51,739 bases of DNA from Sphaerosporella brunnea. Lineage: Eukaryota > Ascomycota > Pezizomycetes > Pezizales > Pyronemataceae. The stretch is taken from the NCBI GenBank assembly GCA_008704415.1, contig VXIS01000339.1:1-51739 (forward strand), read 5' to 3'. Each line of letters begins with the position of its first letter. The first letter of the stretch is position 1. Positions 46,443 through 51,739 of this stretch are shown here, in pieces. The translations under genes were made by a program, and so were the position numbers. Below the pieces are notes generated by a model that saw nothing but the letters and a program-made list of their open reading frames with translations, searched no databases and had not been told where the DNA came from.

Positions 46443-47353
46443 ATGGCAGAGGCGAAACTTCTGGAAGACCTACTGAATTGGCGCAGGGCGTCACAGGAAG
46501 CCGCCATTAGCCTCCTCAATGCCTGGGAAAAGGAAGAGATTTTTTCTAGGGATATACCTCACTGCGGGGTGAATCTCATAGGAACAAGCGAAGCCGGACG
46601 TCATAACCGAAGAATTCTGACCCGCTACCTCCCAGAGATGCGGTCGTGGATCAACTTCGAGCATCCCCTTCAAGTATACAGCTTTACCGCTTCGACAAAT
46701 TGGTTGTCCAACATCCTCGGAATCTACGTCAGCACGGGGGGTGACCTCGCTCTGTGCAGAGTACCGTATTATCCCGGTAATAAAGCAATTTCATCGGCGC
46801 CGAAGTATACTGACACGCACCGTTCAGCGGACAGTGAAGCTGGATGGGAAGTGTTTCGACGCGAGCTGGAGTGCGAAGACGCGACGTGAAAAGGCAAAAG
46901 ACGTCAATGCGACGAAGACGCTGGAGACAAGGTGGAGACGGGGAAGAGCGAGCGCTCAGGCTGTCGCCGCGGTCTCCATCTCCCCGCTCTGTTTAAGGTT
47001 TTACTGACCACCACCGGTCGAGCACTGTCCAAGCACGTCGCTTCCGACCGCCTCTCACACAGCTTCACTGCCCGCTGAACGGTACGTGTAAGTATACTTC
47101 GGCGCCGGCGAAATTGCCTTATTACCGGGATAATACGGTACTGGATGTTGCCGCTAGGCACCTCGGAATGGCTATAAATATGGAACCTTACCCGGGAAAC
47201 CCCACATTCCAGAGTATTACTACTGGAGAAGTAGGCTCACCCAACACCGCAACAATCATTGATGGGTTTCTTCCAGACTACCCAGACATGTCAGCTACCA
47301 CACCCACAAGCCTCAAGCTAATGAGGACCGAAGTTCTAAATACCGAGGATTAA
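46443..47353 (+). pseudogene. 3' part of the interrupted protease-like gene, split by a MITE
   Basis: Two segments, 46438-46763 and 47141-47353, read as one frame when the MITE and one TA copy are removed (LALCRV joins LDVAARHLGM). The first segment alone runs on into the MITE and stops at 46887-46889, giving a 148-aa frame. The upstream joint at the Tc1/mariner site is also in frame (GTIN then MAEAKLLEDLL). The inferred empty-site gene 44316-45342/46438-46763/47141-47353 has 522 codons with no internal stop. The C-terminal part has no domain I know: a helical start (DLLNWRRASQEAAISLLNAW) and an acidic, Thr-rich end (stop 47351-47353). Confidence 0.65.
46764..47138. mobile_element. 375-bp MITE with TA target site and 79-bp TIRs
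   Basis: It is bounded by TA at 46762-46763 and 47139-47140. The terminal inverted repeats begin ccgtattatcccggtaat and match for about 79 bp with some six differences. The interior is non-coding, and TA duplication fits a Tc1/mariner-type source. It sits exactly between codons 449 and 450 of the inferred ancestral gene. Confidence 0.85.
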
Positions 47354-47795
47354 GAGGACAACGATGAGATGTTTCGTGGATAATGCAATGGGTTTAAGGT
47401 CCTCTCTGTAAGTTGTGGGTATGTGAGTGGGTATGTTTTAATGGAACGGAAGAGATTGGGGACTGGGTAGGTACAGGCGGGTACAGGCTACAATAGGGGC
47501 TGCTTGCATGGTCATGCCGAATACCATCACCTTGGATAATGCAGAGAAAAGTTTTCTTTTCATTCTTTTTTACTTTTTTGTGTATTTTTTTTTCTCCCGT
47601 TTGATGATGTATGTATGTACGAGTGAACACCCGTGTGGCGACCACACGGTGTGTGATCATCTGTGACGTTTATATGGTTACGCGGAGATTATGACCCGTC
47701 GTTGTCCTTTGCACGATTGCTTTTTTTGAGATCGCGGAGATTATGACCCCCGCCGTCCTTTGCACGATTGCTTTTTTGGGATTAAAATATGTACA
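47354..47795. other. Presumed 3' part of a Helitron-like element
   Basis: Lies between the stop of the interrupted gene and the stop of the helicase fragment. It contains a perfect 8-bp-stem hairpin (ccgtgtgg-cga-ccacacgg, 47631-47649), which could be a Helitron-type 3' hairpin read on the minus strand. I see no CTRR end beside it, so the element limit stays open. A tandem duplication of about 51 bp also lies here (47681-47782). Confidence 0.4.
47681..47782. repeat. Imperfect tandem duplication of about 51 bp
   Basis: Two units beginning cgcggagattatgaccc (47681 and 47733) and running through tcctttgcacgattgc and a T run. They differ by small indels. It lies just downstream of the helicase stop on the minus strand. 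Confidence 0.85.
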
Positions 47796-48144
47796 TCAGC
47801 ACTCAAAAACCTCATTGTACACCACGTTGAGACAATGCCCGTCTCTTCCAGATGTCGTCTCTGGCAACAGCACGCTGACACGATCACCGCTTGTTGCGCG
47901 GGACAGCGCCACATATAGTTGTCCGTGACTGAATACCTCCTCCTGCACATGGACACCAACGTACTTCAGCGACTGCCCTTGGGACTTGTTCATCGTCATA
48001 GAGAACGCCAAGCGTACAGGATATTGAAGCCGGATTAACTTGAACGACATATCCCGATCAGCAGTGCTGACAATCTTGATCTTTGGGAGCATCACACTGC
48101 GTCCCAGGGCAACTATTTCTCTCGCTGGTGCTCGTTCCATGGCT
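47796..48144 (-). CDS. C-terminus of a Helitron/Pif1-type helicase, cut off by the fold-back
   Basis: About 116 codons on the minus strand ending at 47796. Pif1-family helicases of Helitrons unwind DNA 5'-3' during rolling-circle transposition. Seen here: PVRLAFSMTMNKSQGQSL (helicase motif V/VI region with the conserved NKSQGQ), then FSHGQLYVALSRATS (motif VI, the Arg finger in SRATS). These are the last conserved blocks of superfamily 1B helicases. The N-terminal ATPase part lies beyond the palindrome centre and is absent. Any frame continuing past 48144 enters mirror sequence and is artificial. Confidence 0.85.
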
Positions 48145-48155
48145 CCATGGGGGGA

Positions 48156-48504
48156 AGCCATGGAACGAGCACCAGCGAGAGAAATAGTTGCCCTGGGACG
48201 CAGTGTGATGCTCCCAAAGATCAAGATTGTCAGCACTGCTGATCGGGATATGTCGTTCAAGTTAATCCGGCTTCAATATCCTGTACGCTTGGCGTTCTCT
48301 ATGACGATGAACAAGTCCCAAGGGCAGTCGCTGAAGTACGTTGGTGTCCATGTGCAGGAGGAGGTATTCAGTCACGGACAACTATATGTGGCGCTGTCCC
48401 GCGCAACAAGCGGTGATCGTGTCAGCGTGCTGTTGCCAGAGACGACATCTGGAAGAGACGGGCATTGTCTCAACGTGGTGTACAATGAGGTTTTTGAGTG
48501 CTGA
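48156..48504 (+). pseudogene. Mirror of the Helitron/Pif1 helicase C-terminus
   Basis: Identical in content to 47796-48144 (NKSQGQ and SHGQLYVALSRA present). Frames starting upstream of 48156 join the two arms head to head and are not natural. Confidence 0.85.
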
Positions 48505-48945
48505 TGTACATATTTTAATCCCAAAAAAGCAATCGTGCAAAGGACGGCGGGGGTCATAATCTCCGCGATCTCAAAAAAAGCAATCGTGCAAAGGACAACG
48601 ACGGGTCATAATCTCCGCGTAACCATATAAACGTCACAGATGATCACACACCGTGTGGTCGCCACACGGGTGTTCACTCGTACATACATACATCATCAAA
48701 CGGGAGAAAAAAAAATACACAAAAAAGTAAAAAAGAATGAAAAGAAAACTTTTCTCTGCATTATCCAAGGTGATGGTATTCGGCATGACCATGCAAGCAG
48801 CCCCTATTGTAGCCTGTACCCGCCTGTACCTACCCAGTCCCCAATCTCTTCCGTTCCATTAAAACATACCCACTCACATACCCACAACTTACAGAGAGGA
48901 CCTTAAACCCATTGCATATCCACGAAACATCTCATCGTTGTCCTC

Positions 48946-49861
48946 TTAATCCTCGGTATTTAGAACTTCGGTCCTCATTAGCTTGAGGCTTGTGGGTGTG
49001 GTAGCTGACATGTCTGGGTAGTCTGGAAGAAACCCATCAATGATTGTTGCGGTGTTGGGTGAGCCTACTTCTCCAGTAGTAATACTCTGGAATGTGGGGT
49101 TTCCCGGGTAAGGTTCCATATTTATAGCCATTCCGAGGTGCCTAGCGGCAACATCCAGTACCGTATTATCCCGGTAATAAGGCAATTTCGCCGGCGCCGA
49201 AGTATACTTACACGTACCGTTCAGCGGGCAGTGAAGCTGTGTGAGAGGCGGTCGGAAGCGACGTGCTTGGACAGTGCTCGACCGGTGGTGGTCAGTAAAA
49301 CCTTAAACAGAGCGGGGAGATGGAGACCGCGGCGACAGCCTGAGCGCTCGCTCTTCCCCGTCTCCACCTTGTCTCCAGCGTCTTCGTCGCATTGACGTCT
49401 TTTGCCTTTTCACGTCGCGTCTTCGCACTCCAGCTCGCGTCGAAACACTTCCCATCCAGCTTCACTGTCCGCTGAACGGTGCGTGTCAGTATACTTCGGC
49501 GCCGATGAAATTGCTTTATTACCGGGATAATACGGTACTCTGCACAGAGCGAGGTCACCCCCCGTGCTGACGTAGATTCCGAGGATGTTGGACAACCAAT
49601 TTGTCGAAGCGGTAAAGCTGTATACTTGAAGGGGATGCTCGAAGTTGATCCACGACCGCATCTCTGGGAGGTAGCGGGTCAGAATTCTTCGGTTATGACG
49701 TCCGGCTTCGCTTGTTCCTATGAGATTCACCCCGCAGTGAGGTATATCCCTAGAAAAAATCTCTTCCTTTTCCCAGGCATTGAGGAGGCTAATGGCGGCT
49801 TCCTGTGACGCCCTGCGCCAATTCAGTAGGTCTTCCAGAAGTTTCGCCTCTGCCATATTGA
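48946..49861 (-). pseudogene. Mirror of the 3' part of the interrupted protease-like gene, with MITE
   Basis: Inverted copy of 46438-47353. The MITE occupies about 49161-49535 with the same TA borders. Confidence 0.8.
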
Positions 49862-49863
49862 TA

Positions 49864-50955
49864 TGGTGCCGGAAGCCTTAAACAGTGACCAAGCAGGGGG
49901 GGGGGGGGGGTTTGTTTGTTTGTTTGTTTAAATCATACATCGTACACAAGGACATTAGCCCAAGTGCCTCCTATCTTGCGAATCGGAGTGAGGCCAAAGG
50001 CCCATGACGGACAAAGGAAACCTGGAGGGGGGTTTGAAACACCGGTTACCCCGGCTGTGATCGAGCGAGTGATATTCCATGATGAGTGGTGCGCGCTACA
50101 ATCAACGGCCGGAGCCAACCCCGAATGCTGGTATTTAAGGTGCTTTTGTGACTTTGCGGTGGACTTTTGTACACCTTCTCGGCAAATTCCTGGGTTCCAT
50201 AAACATCTCCAGCAGAGTAGGCGTCCAGAATATGCTCAACGTTTTCAAAGTAGCGTAGTATTTGCTGAGGCGGCGCCGCCTTCAAACCCTGAGGGACTGT
50301 TTCGCGAAGCGCACTCACAGTTCTTCCTTGTGACCACCTTTGTCGTCCCCCAGTAGTACTCAATGGGACTAATTTCAGGGTGAAATTTGGGTAGGAAAAT
50401 GCAAATGTGGCCGCGCTTTCGGATCTCCTCTTCAAGCTTCGTTTTTTGTTGTCTGAAATCCTGCCCTCCCCTCCTCAGGTAACGTTTGTCCTGTCGCAAC
50501 ACCTTTTTAATATCCGCAATTGCGTCGGTAAGCAGTATTTCGGTAACTTCTGCGCTATTTGGGCTCCGTTTTGTCCTAGGCCAGGCTGCCCGTGCTTGCT
50601 CAATTTCCACTGCCAGCTCTGCCCGCCTTCTTTTCATCCTTTGGAATGTTGTCTCGCTGGTTGCTTCAGGTTCTTTATCGGCCGTCGCCTCAGGAGCAGC
50701 TTGCGCATATTCAGCAGCAGCAGCTTGCGCCTCAGCGCGCTTCTTCTTCTCCATATGGTGATTCTGGATGCGGTTTGTGTGTGGGGTCTTGCCATTTCTA
50801 GAACGCGACTTCAGGTTTTTCAGGGAGGAGTAGTGTTCCCAGTGTATTGAGGCGTGCCTATATGGCGAGGCGGGTGCGCATTGACAATCACTCGCTCGAT
50901 TGCAGCCGGGTAACCGGTGTTTCAAAACCCTGCTTGGTCACTGTTTAAGGCACCA
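49864..50955 (-). mobile_element. Mirror of the Tc1/mariner-type element
   Basis: Inverted copy of 45343-46435, including the G/C run (49898-49911) and the DDE transposase fragment. Small indels differ from the first copy: the frames 50925-50245 join segments that are in separate frames in the other arm. Confidence 0.8.
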
Positions 50956-51739
50956 TAGTTCCCTTCGAATACTTTTCCATGAGGGAGAATACTGGTGCTT
51001 CAGAGAAACGGAAGTTTGTGGGATTGCGAACAATTTCGTGAATCTCGTTGGCGCTGGCCCCATACGGAAACGATGATTTTTGTGGAGCAATCCATGCCAT
51101 CAGGGATTCATATAGCGCTCGGAGTCCGTATTGGTGAAGCGAGGGAAGTCCAAGTATAGACCCGATGGTTCTCTGCAAGTGTCCACAGGATTGACGTGAA
51201 GCGACGGGTCGTGGGGATGAGAGGGGTGGGTTAGGATGCTGAAACGCTGCTTCCATAGCAGCTGTAACACGATGATCGTTGATGGCCACGTTTTGACTTG
51301 GACCTTGCTGGATGGCTTCAACAACGGATGAAGCAAACAGAGAGCATCTGTACTTATTTGAAACCGACCGGAGAGGGTAGGCAGACTGATTGGCCTGTGC
51401 GCTCGCATGTATGAAGAGTTTCTGGTGTGTTGAAGTGGCTAATGACTGCTTAATCCACTCTCCGGAGAAGCATGACATGAGAATCAGGTTCACCTGTGTC
51501 GCTGGTGAAAACGCGTTCAATGCATCGAGCAGGTCGCTAGGGGGGAGAAAGGTTCTATGCACACTCCAGCCCAGAACAAGGGTGCCGTGTGGGACATTGT
51601 CGGGATCTGCCCCATGGTTCTCTAATCCGTGGCAATTGAACGCAATTGTAACAGTAGCAGGTGGCGGGAACGATCCAACCTGGTCTGTTACCCATTGTAG
51701 GATAGAATCCCTCATACGGTCCTCTGGAACAATGGTGTA
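50945..51739 (-). pseudogene. Mirror of the protease-like gene, partial and frameshifted
   Basis: Inverted copy of 44559-45353, truncated at the window edge. An extra base near 51234 and a missing base near 51177 shift the frame for about 19 codons compared with the other arm (His/Pro-rich stretch). Single-base differences between arms are expected from sequencing error and not from selection. Confidence 0.8.

Larger units (their letters stand above)
44559..48144. repeat. Left arm of the second terminal palindrome (joined to the core)
   Basis: Reverse complement of 48156-51739, with an 11-nt centre (48145-48155) and 15-bp perfect stems next to it (gctcgttccatggct/agccatggaacgagc). Arm lengths differ by only 2 nt. 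This arm is continuous with the intact 5' end of the protease-like gene, so I take it as the reference copy. Confidence 0.93.
48156..51739. repeat. Right arm of the second terminal palindrome (mirror copy)
   Basis: Inverted copy of 44559-48144 carrying the same two transposon insertions and the same helicase fragment. It should not be annotated as independent genes. It runs off the window inside the mirrored protease-like gene. Confidence 0.93.

Noticed and set aside
47796..48504. Open frames of 154 codons crossing the palindrome centre (47796-48260 minus and 48040-48504 plus)
   Set aside because: They join the helicase C-terminus to its own mirror. Only the parts outside the centre are biological.
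1..51739. CRISPR arrays, operons with ribosome binding sites, rRNA
   Set aside because: None seen. The window is eukaryotic and repeats are transposons, microsatellites or fold-backs.

Overview
This is nuclear DNA from a filamentous ascomycete (Pezizomycotina). The evidence is short GT-AG introns of about 46-90 nt, often with a gctaac-like branch site, and fungal gene families: an SH3/Ras-GEF Cdc25, Mediator subunit Med5/Nut1, Kgd4 and a fungal rhodopsin-domain membrane protein. Fungal-type hAT, Tc1/mariner, Tad1-like LINE and Helitron remnants are also present. The species cannot be named from the sequence.

The most striking large-scale feature is that both ends fold back on themselves. Bases 1-7260 are the reverse complement of 7264-14439 around a 3-nt centre. 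Bases 48156-51739 are the reverse complement of 44559-48144 around an 11-nt centre. The arms are near-identical and differ mainly by small and homopolymer indels. The unique content is therefore about 7264-48144, and the outer arms look like read-through or amplification chimeras at contig ends. A real hairpin or inverted-duplication structure cannot be excluded.

Layout of the core. (i) 7272-13004: a long stretch of simple repeats with no convincing gene. (ii) 13005-23406: the housekeeping block, with Cdc25 Ras-GEF (+), MED5 (+) and KGD4 (-). (iii) 23407-34200: a repeat-rich accessory stretch. It holds a Tad1-like LINE tail, a SINE-like Pol III unit, a dead Tc1/mariner transposase, a decayed small gene with a good TATA box, and a hAT element with TIRs and 8-bp TSD that itself contains a 685-bp Mutator-like MITE with 9-bp TSD. 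A tRNA-Ile(AAT) gene follows. (iv) 34218-38267: a rhodopsin-domain membrane protein (+), a Ser-rich unknown (-) and a BTB/POZ protein (+) head to head with it. (v) 38268-48144: a transposon-shaped region. A small zinc-ribbon gene is split in its first exon by a 1139-bp hAT element with a perfect 8-bp TSD. A caspase-like (clan CD) protease-like gene appears to have been one long ORF of 521 codons that two TA-flanked elements have cut into three pieces. The region ends in the C-terminus of a Helitron/Pif1-type helicase, where the fold-back occurs.

The genes do not form one pathway. The main stories are a conserved housekeeping block beside a transposon-rich accessory block, precise gene interruptions that can be undone on paper, and end structures that need checking against raw reads.
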